Positions 27,197 to 35,898 of a stretch of 64,000 nucleotides of DNA are shown here, one piece after another. The DNA lies in contig NZ_JACHMH010000001.1 in NCBI RefSeq assembly GCF_014204915.1, positions 9,089,501 through 9,153,500 on the forward strand, given 5' to 3'. The position numbers and the translations under genes were made by a program. Positions within the stretch are counted from its first letter, which is position 1. Every line of letters starts with the position of its first letter. A model generated the notes under the pieces. It saw only the letters and a list, made by a program, of their open reading frames with translations. It ran no database searches and was not told where the DNA came from. This stretch comes from Crossiella cryophila. Lineage in GTDB: Bacteria > Actinomycetota > Actinomycetes > Mycobacteriales > Pseudonocardiaceae.

Positions 27197-29512
27197 ATGA
27201 TCAGCGCACCCCGTCCCCGGCACCGCAGCAGCGAGCACACCACCTCGAGCAGGCCGCCGGTCCACTCCCCGCCCGGCCAATCCGGGAAGACCCGCCTGGT
27301 CAGCCTGCTCCGCCACGATCTACCCGCCTCCCTCGTCGTCCTGCTCACCGCCGTGCCGCTCTCCCTCGGCATCGCCGCCGCCTCCGGCGCCCCGCTGATG
27401 GCAGGCCTGATCGCCGCCGTCGTCGGCGGCGTGGTCGCCGGCTCGCTCAGCGGCTCCCCGCTCCAGATCAGCGGGGCCGCCACCGGTCTGACCGTCATCG
27501 TCGCCGGGCTCGTCCACCAGTACGGATTCGCCGCCACCGCCGGGATCACCATCGCCGCGGGGTTGTTGCAGCTGCTGCTGGGCCTGTCCAAGGTCGGCCG
27601 GGCCGCGCTCTCGCTCTCCCCGGCCGTCGTGCACGGGTTGCTCGCCGGGATCGGCGTGGTCATCGCGATCAGCCAGCTGCACGTGGTGCTCGGCGGTCAG
27701 CCGCAGACCTCGGTACTGGCCAACCTGCGCGACCTGCCCGCCCAGATCGGCGCGCATCACGACGCCGCCTTCGCCGTCGGCCTGGTCGCCATCGCCGTGC
27801 TGCTGCTGTGGCCGCGCCTGCCCAAGGTGCGCCTGGTGCCCGCCGCGCTGGTCGCGGTGACCGCGGCGACCGCGGTGGCCTGGCTCTTCGACCTGCAGCT
27901 GCCCAGGGTGAACCTGCCGGACGCGCCGCTGGCCGCCTTCACCCTGCCCGCGCTGCCCGCGGGCAGCGCCAGCGGGATCGTGCTGTCGGTGCTGCTGGTC
28001 GCCGCGGTGGCCAGTGTCGAATCACTGCTGTCCGCGGTCGCGGTGGACCGGCTGCACACCGGCCCGCGCGCCGACCTGGACCGCGAGCTGGTCGCCCAGG
28101 GCGTGGCCAACATGGCCTCCGGCGCGCTCGGCGGACTGCCCATCGCCGGCGGCATCGTGCGCTCCTCCACCAACGTCGCCGCCGGCGCGCGCAGCCGGGC
28201 CTCGACCATCCTGCACGGACTGTGGGTGGCCGCCTTCGTGCTCGTCCTGGCCGGTCTGCTGGAGCGGATCCCGCTCGCGGCGCTGGCCGCGGTGCTGGTG
28301 GTCTCCGGTGTGCAGCTGGTCCGGCTCACGCACATGCGCGAACTGTGGCGGCACCGCGAGTTCCCGATCTACGCGATCACCTTCGCCGGGGTGGTCTTCC
28401 TGGACTTGGTGCAGGGCGTCACGCTGGGCATCCTGCTCGCGCTCGCCCTCGCCCTCTACCGGCTGACGCACGCCACGATCCGGGTGAGCGAGCCCGCCGA
28501 GGGCGACTCCCGGTGGTCGGTCACCGTGCGCGGCTCGCTGGTCTTCCTCGGCGTGGCCCGGCTCACCAGCGAACTGCGCCGGGTGCCGGAACGGGCCGAG
28601 GTGCTGCTCAACCTGCACGTGGACTACCTGGACCACGCCGCCTACGAGGCCATCCACGGCTGGTGCCGCACCCACGAACGCCTCGGCGGCACGGTCACCG
28701 TGAACGAGGACCGGGACACCTGGTACCACCGCGCCAGGGACAGCCGTCCGGAACAGCGCCGCTCGCTGCCCGGACCGCTGCTGCGCTGGTTCGCGCCCTG
28801 GTCGGTGTGGCAGCACCGGGACGGCGAGGACCCCGCGGTCTCGGCGATCCCGTTGCCGCGCGACGAATCCATGGCGCTGGACGACTCGCTGCTGCTGGGC
28901 ATGCACGAGTTCGAGCGCAGCTGCGCGCCGCTGGCCCGGCCGTTCTTCGCCGAACTGGCCGCCAACGGGCAGAGCCCCCGGCAGCTCTTCGTCACCTGCG
29001 CGGACTCCCGGGTGGTGCCCAACCTGATCACCACCAGCGGACCGGGTGACCTGTTCACCCTGCGCAACATCGGCAACCTGGTGCCCCGGCACGACGAGGG
29101 GCCCGCGGACGCCTCGGTCGGCGCGGCCGTGGAGTACGCGGTGGACGTGCTCAAGGTGGCCAGCATCGTGGTCTGCGGGCACTCCGACTGCGGTGCGATG
29201 AAGGCGGGTCTGTCCGGCGGGGTCCGCTCCGGCTCCCGGCTGGCCGAGTGGCTGCGGCACATCCAGCCCAGCCTGATCCGCTTCCACGCCGTGGACGAGG
29301 ACACCGACCTGGCCGTGCACGACCGGCTCAGCGTGGCCAACGTGGTGCAGCAGCTGGACAACCTGCTCACCTTCCCGCTGGTGCGGGAGGCGGTGCAGGA
29401 CGGGCGGCTGAACCTGGTCGGCATGTTCTTCGACATCGCGGGCCCGCGGATGTACCTGGTGGACCAGCAGTCCGGCCGGCTCACCCCGATCACCTCCGGC
29501 GCGACCACCTAG
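27197..29512 (+). CDS. SulP-type bicarbonate/anion transporter fused to beta-carbonic anhydrase
   Basis: 771-aa fusion. Residues about 35-440 are a SulP/SLC26 transporter with about ten helices and the motifs SLSGSPLQISGAATGL and GALGGLPIAGGIVRSSTN. Residues about 440-545 are a STAS-like region. Residues about 575-771 are a beta-class carbonic anhydrase with zinc ligands CADSR (near 601) and the H-x-x-C block CGHSDCGA (near 660). Mycobacterium tuberculosis Rv3273 has the same plan. The fused enzyme would interconvert CO2 and transported bicarbonate at the inner face of the membrane (inference). ATG 27197 has GGAGG 11 bases upstream. Confidence 0.92.
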   Translation: MISAPRPRHRSSEHTTSSRPPVHSPPGQSGKTRLVSLLRHDLPASLVVLLTAVPLSLGIAAASGAPLMAGLIAAVVGGVVAGSLSGSPLQISGAATGLTVIVAGLVHQYGFAATAGITIAAGLLQLLLGLSKVGRAALSLSPAVVHGLLAGIGVVIAISQLHVVLGGQPQTSVLANLRDLPAQIGAHHDAAFAVGLVAIAVLLLWPRLPKVRLVPAALVAVTAATAVAWLFDLQLPRVNLPDAPLAAFTLPALPAGSASGIVLSVLLVAAVASVESLLSAVAVDRLHTGPRADLDRELVAQGVANMASGALGGLPIAGGIVRSSTNVAAGARSRASTILHGLWVAAFVLVLAGLLERIPLAALAAVLVVSGVQLVRLTHMRELWRHREFPIYAITFAGVVFLDLVQGVTLGILLALALALYRLTHATIRVSEPAEGDSRWSVTVRGSLVFLGVARLTSELRRVPERAEVLLNLHVDYLDHAAYEAIHGWCRTHERLGGTVTVNEDRDTWYHRARDSRPEQRRSLPGPLLRWFAPWSVWQHRDGEDPAVSAIPLPRDESMALDDSLLLGMHEFERSCAPLARPFFAELAANGQSPRQLFVTCADSRVVPNLITTSGPGDLFTLRNIGNLVPRHDEGPADASVGAAVEYAVDVLKVASIVVCGHSDCGAMKAGLSGGVRSGSRLAEWLRHIQPSLIRFHAVDEDTDLAVHDRLSVANVVQQLDNLLTFPLVREAVQDGRLNLVGMFFDIAGPRMYLVDQQSGRLTPITSGATT

Positions 29513-29526
29513 CACCCGGGTTGACG

Positions 29527-29574
29527 GCGGAGGGTGACGAGATCCGCGAAATTCGCGGGATCGGCACCCTCCGC
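29527..29574 (+). terminator. Hairpin terminator after the SulP-carbonic anhydrase gene
   Basis: Outer arms GCGGAGGGTG / CACCCTCCGC and an inner, near-perfect GATCCGCGAA / TTCGCGGGATC stem form one long hairpin starting 14 bases after the stop codon. There is no T-run. Confidence 0.7.
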
Positions 29575-29718
29575 AGGTCAGCGGTGGCCCGGCAGGCCGG
29601 ATACGGACGGTCACCGACCTGGGGCGGTTGTCACTCGTGCACGGCGTCTCTACGGTGGGTGGCGCTGCGGCCGAATGGCCGTGAGGCGAATCGAGCGAGT
29701 GGGGCAGGAGGAGGCGCC

Positions 29719-30102
29719 GTGACCGAGCACAGCCAGGACCTACTTCCGGTGGGCCTGCCCGGGTCAGAGCTGGCCGAGGCCACCGCCGCGCACCGGCCCG
29801 GCGGCATCGTGGTGATCACCGTGGTCGGCGAGCTGGACATGTCCTCCACCCCGGCCTTCCAGGAACTGCTCGGCGCCGAGGTGGACGCGAACTGCCGCCG
29901 CCTGGTGCTGGACCTGTCCGGGGTCAGCTTCCTCGGCTCCAGCGGCCTGGCCGCGCTGGTGGAGGCCCGCCAGGTGGTGCACCGCCAGGACGCCGAACTG
30001 CGGCTGGTCTGCGTGACGCACGCGGTCACCCGGCCGTTGCACGCCACCGGGCTCGGCGAGGTCTTCGAGATCCACCAGACCCTCGACGGCGCACTGGCCT
30101 GA
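29719..30102 (+). CDS. STAS-domain anti-sigma factor antagonist
   Basis: 127-aa SpoIIAA/RsbV-like protein from GTG 29719 (GGAGGAGG upstream). The fold shows VVITVVGELDMSSTPAFQE, RLVLDLSGVSFLGSSGLAALVEA with the phosphorylatable Ser in the SS of GSSG, and a C-terminal VTRPLHATGL. Such proteins release sigma factors by binding RsbW-type kinases. An RsbW-like protein and SigB-like sigma factor lie 1.3 kb downstream, beyond a glycosyltransferase on the other strand, so this is a plausible antagonist in the same switch. Confidence 0.88.
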   Translation: MTEHSQDLLPVGLPGSELAEATAAHRPGGIVVITVVGELDMSSTPAFQELLGAEVDANCRRLVLDLSGVSFLGSSGLAALVEARQVVHRQDAELRLVCVTHAVTRPLHATGLGEVFEIHQTLDGALA

Positions 30103-30108
30103 GCGCGC

Positions 30109-31167
30109 TCACCGGCCGCGCCGCTGTCGCGGGATGGCCGCGGCGGCCACGATCCGCGCGTAGACCCGGTCGGTGTCGGCGACCACCCGGTCCCAGGAGT
30201 AGCGGGCGCTGACCCGGTCCCGGCCGGCCACCCCGCAGGCCTCGACCATGGCCGGATCGGCCAGGAACGCGCGCAACGCCTTGGCCAGCGCACGCGGATC
30301 CTCCGGCCGCACGTGCAACCCGGTCACCCCGTGCACCACGGTGTCGGCGGCCGCACCGCCCGCCGCGGTGATCACCGCGGTGCCGCAGGCCATCGCGGCC
30401 AGCGCCTGGGAACCACCGGAGGCGTTGCGCGGCAAGCACATCAGCGCGTCCGCCGAACGCAGCAGGGCGGGCAGCTCACGGGCGTTGACCGCGCCACGCA
30501 GGTGCACCCGGTCGGCCACGCCATGAGCCTTGGCCAGCTCCCGCAGCCGGTGCGGCTCACCATCATCCACAGTGGACCGACCGGCCGGGGTGGCCAGCAC
30601 GAGTTCGGTCTCCGGCACCGCGGACAGCACCTCGATGATCCGGTCGAAACCACTGGCCGCGCACACCTGGCCGAGGCCGAGCAGCCGGTGCCGGGCGCCG
30701 CGCGCGGCCACCTCGCCGTCAGGATGGAAGCGTCGCAGGTCGATCCCGTTGGGCAGCACCGTGATCCGGCCCCGCGGCACCCCCATCCGGACCAGCCGGT
30801 CCCGTTCCTCGTTGGCCCCGGCCAGCACCAGGCTGACCCGGCGGCCCAGCAACCGCTCGATCGTGTGGCGGTCCCCGCCTGCCTCGCCGAGGCCGTGGTA
30901 GGTCTGCACCAGCGGCGCGCCGGTGCCGCCGGTGGCGGTCAGCGCGGCCAGCCCGGCGGTCCAGCAGTGCGCGTGCACCAGGTCCGGTGGCCGCTGCCGG
31001 AACCGGCCTGCCAGGAACTCGGTGAACTCCCCCATCGGCAATGTTTCCCGGTCCGACCTGGTGTACACGGTGACCCGGTGACCAGCCCCGGTCAGCCCGG
31101 CGGCCAGCCGGGTCACCTGGGGGTCCTGGTCGGAGACGGTCGGGTCGGACACCATCGCGATCCTCAT
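30109..31167 (-). CDS. GT4-family glycosyltransferase
   Basis: 352-aa GT-B glycosyltransferase. N-terminal MRIAMVSD strand and Rossmann fold; acceptor region DLVHAHCWTAGLAAL; C-terminal donor-binding domain with VLPNGIDLRRF, AVNARELPALLRSADALMCLP and the nucleotide-sugar Glu region (PRNASGGSQALAAMACGTAVI), where the canonical E-x7-E first Glu is not obvious. ATG 31167 has GGAGG 7 bases upstream. The acceptor is unknown. It lies between the STAS gene and the divergent rsbW-sigma operon. Confidence 0.85.
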   Translation of the reverse strand: MRIAMVSDPTVSDQDPQVTRLAAGLTGAGHRVTVYTRSDRETLPMGEFTEFLAGRFRQRPPDLVHAHCWTAGLAALTATGGTGAPLVQTYHGLGEAGGDRHTIERLLGRRVSLVLAGANEERDRLVRMGVPRGRITVLPNGIDLRRFHPDGEVAARGARHRLLGLGQVCAASGFDRIIEVLSAVPETELVLATPAGRSTVDDGEPHRLRELAKAHGVADRVHLRGAVNARELPALLRSADALMCLPRNASGGSQALAAMACGTAVITAAGGAAADTVVHGVTGLHVRPEDPRALAKALRAFLADPAMVEACGVAGRDRVSARYSWDRVVADTDRVYARIVAAAAIPRQRRGR

Positions 31168-31241
31168 CGGAGCACCTCCACCCCCTGGGTTCTCGAACCA
31201 CCCGGTCGCTAAACCGGGTGGCGTCGCGGCGAATCGCCCAG

Positions 31242-31267
31242 GATTGGCGCGTTCCGTACCGGGGTAT
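31242..31267 (+). promoter_or_regulatory. Possible SigB/SigF-type promoter upstream of rsbW
   Basis: GATT, 16 bases, then GGGTAT, about 95 bases upstream of the anti-sigma gene, resembles the actinobacterial SigB/SigF consensus (GnTT-N14-16-GGGTAT). It would allow autoregulation of the rsbW-sigma operon. Confidence 0.4.
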
Positions 31268-31361
31268 GTCCATGCTTGTCGAGCCAGTCGAGGTGATGAA
31301 TGTCCAGGTGTCGTAGCGTGATCACGTCCCACCACCGCTTTTCCGAGATGTCGAGGTGACC

Positions 31362-31787
31362 GTGTCGCAGCCCGATTCGACTTCCGAACCGGCCATTCCC
31401 CCGGTGGAGGTGCGCATCGCCGCCACCGCGGTGCAGATCTCCGTGGTGCGCGCGGTCGCCGCCGACCTCGCCATGCGCGAGGACTTCGACCTGGACGCGA
31501 TCGCCGACCTCAAGCTGGCGGTGGACGAGGTGTGCTCGACCCTGGTCCGGCTCGCCGCGCCCGGAGTGGTGCTGAGTTGTGAGTTCCGGCCGGGCGCGGG
31601 CGAGATCACGGTCCGCGCCGGGGTGCTGTCGGCCTCGGAGACGTTGCCGCGCAAGGACTCCTTCGGCTGGCAGGTGCTGACCACGCTCGCCGACTCGGTG
31701 CAGGCCAGCGTCGAATCGGCCCAGGACGGGTTCCACCTGGTCCGGATCGAGCTGGCCAAGAGGAGCAACTCGGTGGTGGGCGGGTGA
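31362..31787 (+). CDS. rsbW: RsbW-like anti-sigma factor (GHKL kinase fold)
   Basis: 141-aa ATP-binding anti-sigma factor from GTG 31362 (a GAGG lies just upstream). The N-box region reads LKLAVDEVCSTLVRLA, the form seen in actinobacterial SigF/SigB anti-sigma factors. A SFGWQVLTTLADSV block corresponds to the G-box region, which is reduced. Its stop overlaps the GTG start of the sigma gene by 4 bases (GTGA), the classic partner arrangement. It should sequester the sigma factor until an STAS antagonist displaces it. Confidence 0.88.
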   Translation: MSQPDSTSEPAIPPVEVRIAATAVQISVVRAVAADLAMREDFDLDAIADLKLAVDEVCSTLVRLAAPGVVLSCEFRPGAGEITVRAGVLSASETLPRKDSFGWQVLTTLADSVQASVESAQDGFHLVRIELAKRSNSVVGG

Positions 31788-32590
31788 CCCAGGCCGACAA
31801 AACGGCCGAGCCGGGTTCCGGCGATGGCGGCCGATACGATCACCTCAAGCCGTTGTTCCGCGAACTGGCCGCGCTGCCGGCGGAGGATCCGGGCCGGCAA
31901 TCGCTGCGGGACCGCCTGGTCACCGGGTACCTGCCGGTGGCCAAGCACATCGCGCGCCGGTTCAGCCAGCGCGGCGAACCACAGGAGGACCTGACCCAGG
32001 TCGCCACCCTCGGCCTGATCAACGCGGTGGACCGGTTCGACGCTGAACGCGGGGTGGACTTCCTCTCCTTCGCGGTGCCCACCGTGATGGGCGAGGTGCG
32101 CAGGCACTTCCGGGACGCCAGCTGGGCGGTCCGGGTGCCGCGGCGGCTCAAGGAGCTGCACCTGTCGATCAGCGCGGCCACCAGCGAGCTGTCCCAGCGG
32201 CTCGGTCGCGCGCCGACGCCCAGTGAGATCGCCGGGCACCTCGGACTGACCCGCGAGGAGGTCTACGAGGGTCTGGAGGCCACCAACGCCTATCGCAGCG
32301 CCTCGCTGGACGACCTGCTCATCGCCGACGACGATTCGGTGTCCCTCGGCGACGCCCTCGGCGAGGAGGACGAGGGGCTGGCCGAGGTCGAGTACCGGGA
32401 GTCGCTGCAGCCGCTGCTGGCCCAGTTGCCCGAGCGCGAGCGGACCATCGTGGTGCTGCGGTTCTTCGGCAACATGACGCAGACCCAGATCGCCGACCGG
32501 GTCGGCATCTCGCAGATGCACGTCTCCCGGCTGCTCGGCCGCACGCTGGCCACGCTGCGGGAGAAGCTCACGGACGAGGAGTCCGGCTAG
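31784..32590 (+). CDS. sigB: SigB/SigF-family general stress sigma factor
   Basis: 268-aa group 3 sigma-70 factor. Region 2 contains DLTQVATLGLINAVDRFDAERGVDFLSF (about residues 69-97) with the -10 recognition helix, region 3 SQRLGRAPTPSEIAGHLGL (about 138-156), and region 4 LPERERTIVVLRFFGNMTQTQIADRVGISQMHVSRLL (split here for description; about 209-247). Translationally coupled to rsbW. It probably directs a general stress regulon from GTTT/GGGTAT promoters. The gene converges with the methyltransferase gene and overlaps it by 4 bases. Confidence 0.92.
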   Translation: MTQADKTAEPGSGDGGRYDHLKPLFRELAALPAEDPGRQSLRDRLVTGYLPVAKHIARRFSQRGEPQEDLTQVATLGLINAVDRFDAERGVDFLSFAVPTVMGEVRRHFRDASWAVRVPRRLKELHLSISAATSELSQRLGRAPTPSEIAGHLGLTREEVYEGLEATNAYRSASLDDLLIADDDSVSLGDALGEEDEGLAEVEYRESLQPLLAQLPERERTIVVLRFFGNMTQTQIADRVGISQMHVSRLLGRTLATLREKLTDEESG

Positions 32591-33261
32591 CGGGCCAGGA
32601 TCAGCGCGCCTCGTTTGGTTACGGTCAGTGGGACCTCGACCCAGCGCGCGCTGATCTCGGCCTCGGTGGGCGGCATCAGCCGCGCCACCAGGTAGTCACG
32701 CACCGCGCGGGTGTCCGGCAGCCGGACCAGCGGCGCGTCCCACGGCCGGATCTCGACGTCCGGGAAGACCGCGCGGACCAGCTCGGGCGCCTGTTCGGCG
32801 TCGAAGGCGGTGCGGGCCGGCCGCCACACCGCGGCCAGTTCGGGTGAGTCGGTGTGCGCGATGGTCGCGGCCAGGAACAGCCCGCCCTCGACCAGCACCC
32901 GGCGGGCCTCGCGCAGGGCCGGGCGCGGATCACCGAGGTGGCAGAGGCAGTTGACGGCCACCACCACGTCGAAACTGCCGTCGCCGAAGGGCAGCGCGGT
33001 GACGCAGCCGCGCACGGCCGGACCGGGGTGCGCGCGCAGCATGGTCGCCGACCGGTCCAGGCCCACGACCAGGCGCGGAGCACTCCCCCGGGCGGTGACC
33101 GCGTGGCTGAGCACGCCCTCGGCGCAGCCCAGGTCCAGCACCGCGGCGCCGTCGGGCAGTTCGGCGGCGAGCAGCGCGTACAGGTCCGGCGCGCCCGGCG
33201 AGGCGGTCATCCCCCGCCGGTAGCGCTCCGGGTTGTCGTCGTAGTCGCGCGGAATGCCCAT
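32587..33261 (-). CDS. Class I SAM-dependent methyltransferase
   Basis: 224 aa. Rossmann-fold methyltransferase with motif I AVLDLGCAEGVLSHAV, acidic loop VVGLDRS, motif II/III VTALPFGDGSFDVVVAVNCLCHLGDP and motif post-III RRVLVEGGLFLAAT, as in the UbiE/Methyltransf_11 group. The substrate is unknown; relatives act on quinones, sterol-like or polyketide substrates, or on RNA. ATG 33261 was chosen because a GGGG element lies just upstream. No biosynthetic cluster surrounds it. Confidence 0.82.
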   Translation of the reverse strand: MGIPRDYDDNPERYRRGMTASPGAPDLYALLAAELPDGAAVLDLGCAEGVLSHAVTARGSAPRLVVGLDRSATMLRAHPGPAVRGCVTALPFGDGSFDVVVAVNCLCHLGDPRPALREARRVLVEGGLFLAATIAHTDSPELAAVWRPARTAFDAEQAPELVRAVFPDVEIRPWDAPLVRLPDTRAVRDYLVARLMPPTEAEISARWVEVPLTVTKRGALILAR

Positions 33262-33289
33262 ACCCCGAGTGTGGACCTCCGCGCGCCCG

Positions 33290-34870
33290 TCAGCAGGCTT
33301 TGCGCCAGGAGCATTCCAGCCACGGGTCCCCGGCCGGGGCTTCCAGGGGGATGGCGCGGGCGGCCGGACCGGCCGGGTGCACGGCCAGGCGCAGCGCGAT
33401 CCGGTCCTCCAGGTCCTTGGTGCCGCTGAGCACGTTGTTGGTGACCACGGCGAAGGCCAGGTCCTTGCCGTCGGCGCCGGTGACGTACCCGGAGAGCGCG
33501 CTCACCGCGGTCAGCGACCCGGTCTTGGCCCGGACCCTGCCCTCGGCGGGGGTGCCGCGCAGCCGGGTGCGCAGGGTGCCGCCGACCATCCGGTCGGGAT
33601 GCCCGGCCACCGGCAGCGAGTGGTGCCAGACCGGGTACCAGGGACGGGTGCGGGCGGCGGCGAGCAGCGCGGTGAGCTGGTCCGCGCTGACCATGTCCAT
33701 CCTGGACAGTCCGGAGCCGTCGACCAGCCGGTAGGCGTTGGCCGGCAGGCCAAGCGCGGCGAGTTTGGGGGTCATCGCGCGGATGCCGTCGGCCCAGGTG
33801 CCCCGGCCGTGCACGGCCTTGCCCATGGCCTTGACCAGGATCTCGGCGTGGCCGTTGTTGCTGAGCTTCATGAACGGCACCAGCAGCTGGGACAGCGGCA
33901 TCGAGCGGTGCGCGGCGAGTTCGGTGAAGTGCGCCGGGGTGACCCCCGTGCCCAGCTTCGGGTCCAGCACCTGGACGCCGCGGCGGGTCAGCGCGGACCG
34001 GAAGACGTCGGCGGCGTAGCGGGCCGGATCGTCCACAGTGGAGAAATGCGCGCTCGGATTCCCGTTGGCAGGCGCGGATCCGGTGATCACGACGGTGTTG
34101 TTCCCGTGCTGGCGTTCCACCACGATGCTGCTCGCCGAGCCCGGTGCGCCGGTGGTGGCCCGGTTGTCGATGGTGATCACCGAGGTCGGCGGGGTGAGTT
34201 CGATCGCCGGTTTCTGGCCCGCGGCCCCCGGACGGACCCGGACGATCACGGTGCCCGCGTCGTAGTCGGTGTCCGGGGCCACGGTGAGCGCGCCGACCTG
34301 GGCGGAGTAGTAGTACGGCTCGTCGTCCCAGGCCCAGCTGACGCCGAGGCGGACCGGGTCGAAGGCGGCGTCGTCGGCCACGACCTTGCCGGTGACCACC
34401 CTGATCCCGGTGTCGGCGACGCGTTGCGCGAGTGCCTCGTAGTCGGCGGCCAGGGTGGTGGGATCGCCGCCGCCGCGCAGGTACAGGTCGCCGTGCAGGA
34501 CGCTGCCGCGCAGCGAGCTGTCGGCCAGCACGCTGGTGGTGAAGCGGTGGTCGGGGCCGAGCACCTCCAGGGCGGCCGCGGAGGTCAGCAGCTTGGCGTT
34601 GGAGGCCGGTTGCAGCCGGTCCGCGCCGCCGCGCCGGTAGAGCACCTGGCCGCTGTCCACCGAAGACCTGCTTGCAGGGTCGAGCATCGGCACCGAGCGC
34701 ACCACCACCCCGGCCCCGGCCCCGGCCAGCCGGGGGTCGGCCAGGATCTGGTCCAGGTCGGTGGTCAGCGACTGGATGCTCGGATCGTCGCCGGCGGCGG
34801 CGCTGCCGGTGACGAGCCCACCGAGCAGCGCGGCGGCGCACAGGACGGGGAGCAGGCGTGGACGTGGCAT
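33290..34870 (-). CDS. dacB: D-alanyl-D-alanine carboxypeptidase/endopeptidase (PBP4, peptidase S13)
   Basis: 526-aa exported penicillin-binding protein. Signal peptide residues 1-26 (RPRLLPVLCAAALLGGLV...AAA). Catalytic SxxK is PASNAK (Ser90, Lys93), SxN is KLSNNGHAE, and KTG is RAKTGS. The large insertion between SxxK and SxN is typical of the S13 family. It trims or cross-link-hydrolyses peptidoglycan outside the membrane. ATG 34870 gives a good signal peptide; an upstream in-frame codon would add a charged extension. It stands alone, 77 bases downstream of the DUF4429 gene. Confidence 0.93.
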   Translation of the reverse strand: MPRPRLLPVLCAAALLGGLVTGSAAAGDDPSIQSLTTDLDQILADPRLAGAGAGVVVRSVPMLDPASRSSVDSGQVLYRRGGADRLQPASNAKLLTSAAALEVLGPDHRFTTSVLADSSLRGSVLHGDLYLRGGGDPTTLAADYEALAQRVADTGIRVVTGKVVADDAAFDPVRLGVSWAWDDEPYYYSAQVGALTVAPDTDYDAGTVIVRVRPGAAGQKPAIELTPPTSVITIDNRATTGAPGSASSIVVERQHGNNTVVITGSAPANGNPSAHFSTVDDPARYAADVFRSALTRRGVQVLDPKLGTGVTPAHFTELAAHRSMPLSQLLVPFMKLSNNGHAEILVKAMGKAVHGRGTWADGIRAMTPKLAALGLPANAYRLVDGSGLSRMDMVSADQLTALLAAARTRPWYPVWHHSLPVAGHPDRMVGGTLRTRLRGTPAEGRVRAKTGSLTAVSALSGYVTGADGKDLAFAVVTNNVLSGTKDLEDRIALRLAVHPAGPAARAIPLEAPAGDPWLECSWRKAC

Positions 34871-34947
34871 GCGGTGAACCTGGCCCCGCGCACCCCGGTC
34901 AGGCAATGCGTTCGGGCCGCTTTTCCACCGAACGGCGCTCTCGCCTG

Positions 34948-35826
34948 CTACAACCGGCCGAGCAGTTCGGCCTTCTTCGCGCTGAACTCCTCCTCGGTGA
35001 GCAGCCCGAGGTCACGCAGTTCGCCGAGTTTGCGGATCGCGCCGACCACCTCGTCGGCGGTGGCGGTCAGGCTCGCCCCGGCCGGTCCGACAGCGGGCGG
35101 TTCGGCCTGGCCCTGGGCGGGGATGGCGGCCAGCACGGCGGCGGCGAAGGGCAGGGATTCGGCGGTCATGCCCGCGCCAAGGCCGAAGGTCACCGCGTAC
35201 GGGTCGACCTCGGGGCCGAGGCTGTACTCCGGCGCGTCGGTGGTGCGCAGCCGCAGGTGGCCACCGCCACCGGCGGGGGTGGCCCAGTCCAGGCCGAGCA
35301 CCGAACCGATCGGCACGCTGCGTGGTCCGGCGGCCTGCTTCTGCGGGTGCGCCTCGCCCACGATCGGCTCGAACAGCACCACCCGGCCGTCGAAGCTGAC
35401 GTTGCTGTCGTAGCCGCGGATCCGGCAGGGCACGGCGGGCGCGGCGAGCAGGAAGCGCGGCGCGGGCAGGCCGGCGTCGGGGTTGAGCGAGATCCGGGTG
35501 CGGATGTCCTCGCCGTAGTGCTCGGCCAGGTCGCGGTTGGACGCGGGCACGACCAGCCGGTACGGGTCGCCGCGGTCGGGCAGCTGACCGCCCGCGGCCT
35601 CCAGGTACGGGCAGGCGCCGGGACGTAGCCGCAGTTGCAGGGTGGTGGTCTTGCGGTCGGCGGTGACCGCCACCTCGGCGATGGCGACATCCGGCACGGT
35701 CCGCTCGCCGAGCTTCTTGAGCAGTCCGCTGGCCCGCAGCCCGCCGCGGTAGACGATCCGGAGGTGCCCGGTCTCGAAGAACCAGGTGGCGTTGTCCCCC
35801 GCCAGCTCCAACCCGTAAGTCACCAC
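34948..35826 (-). CDS. DUF4429 domain protein with C-terminal SHOCT motif
   Basis: 292 aa. Two DUF4429 (PH-like) repeats are apparent: residues about 5-115 (MVTYGLELAGDNATWFFETGHLRIVYRGG...) and about 145-235 (CRIRGYDSNVSFDGRVVLFEP...), each with a G-x-N/D-x-x-x-x-F pattern. The last 30 residues, ELRDLGLLTEEEFSAKKAELL, are a SHOCT motif that usually mediates oligomerisation. Molecular function is unknown; such proteins are widespread in actinobacteria. The start is GTG 35826 or 35823. Confidence 0.8.
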   Translation of the reverse strand: MVTYGLELAGDNATWFFETGHLRIVYRGGLRASGLLKKLGERTVPDVAIAEVAVTADRKTTTLQLRLRPGACPYLEAAGGQLPDRGDPYRLVVPASNRDLAEHYGEDIRTRISLNPDAGLPAPRFLLAAPAVPCRIRGYDSNVSFDGRVVLFEPIVGEAHPQKQAAGPRSVPIGSVLGLDWATPAGGGGHLRLRTTDAPEYSLGPEVDPYAVTFGLGAGMTAESLPFAAAVLAAIPAQGQAEPPAVGPAGASLTATADEVVGAIRKLGELRDLGLLTEEEFSAKKAELLGRL

Positions 35827-35842
35827 CGGAATCTAGCGTGCG

Positions 35843-35878
35843 GCGGGGCGGTCCGGTGGCACACCCGGACCGCCCCGC
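35843..35878 (-). terminator. Hairpin terminator between the DUF4429 and chitinase genes
   Basis: A perfect 14-bp GC stem (GCGGGGCGGTCCGG and its complement, 8-base loop), 21 bases downstream of the chitinase stop on the minus strand. It ends the chitinase transcript before the DUF4429 gene. Confidence 0.8.
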
Positions 35879-35898
35879 GCACTCGGTTCAGCGGTGCC

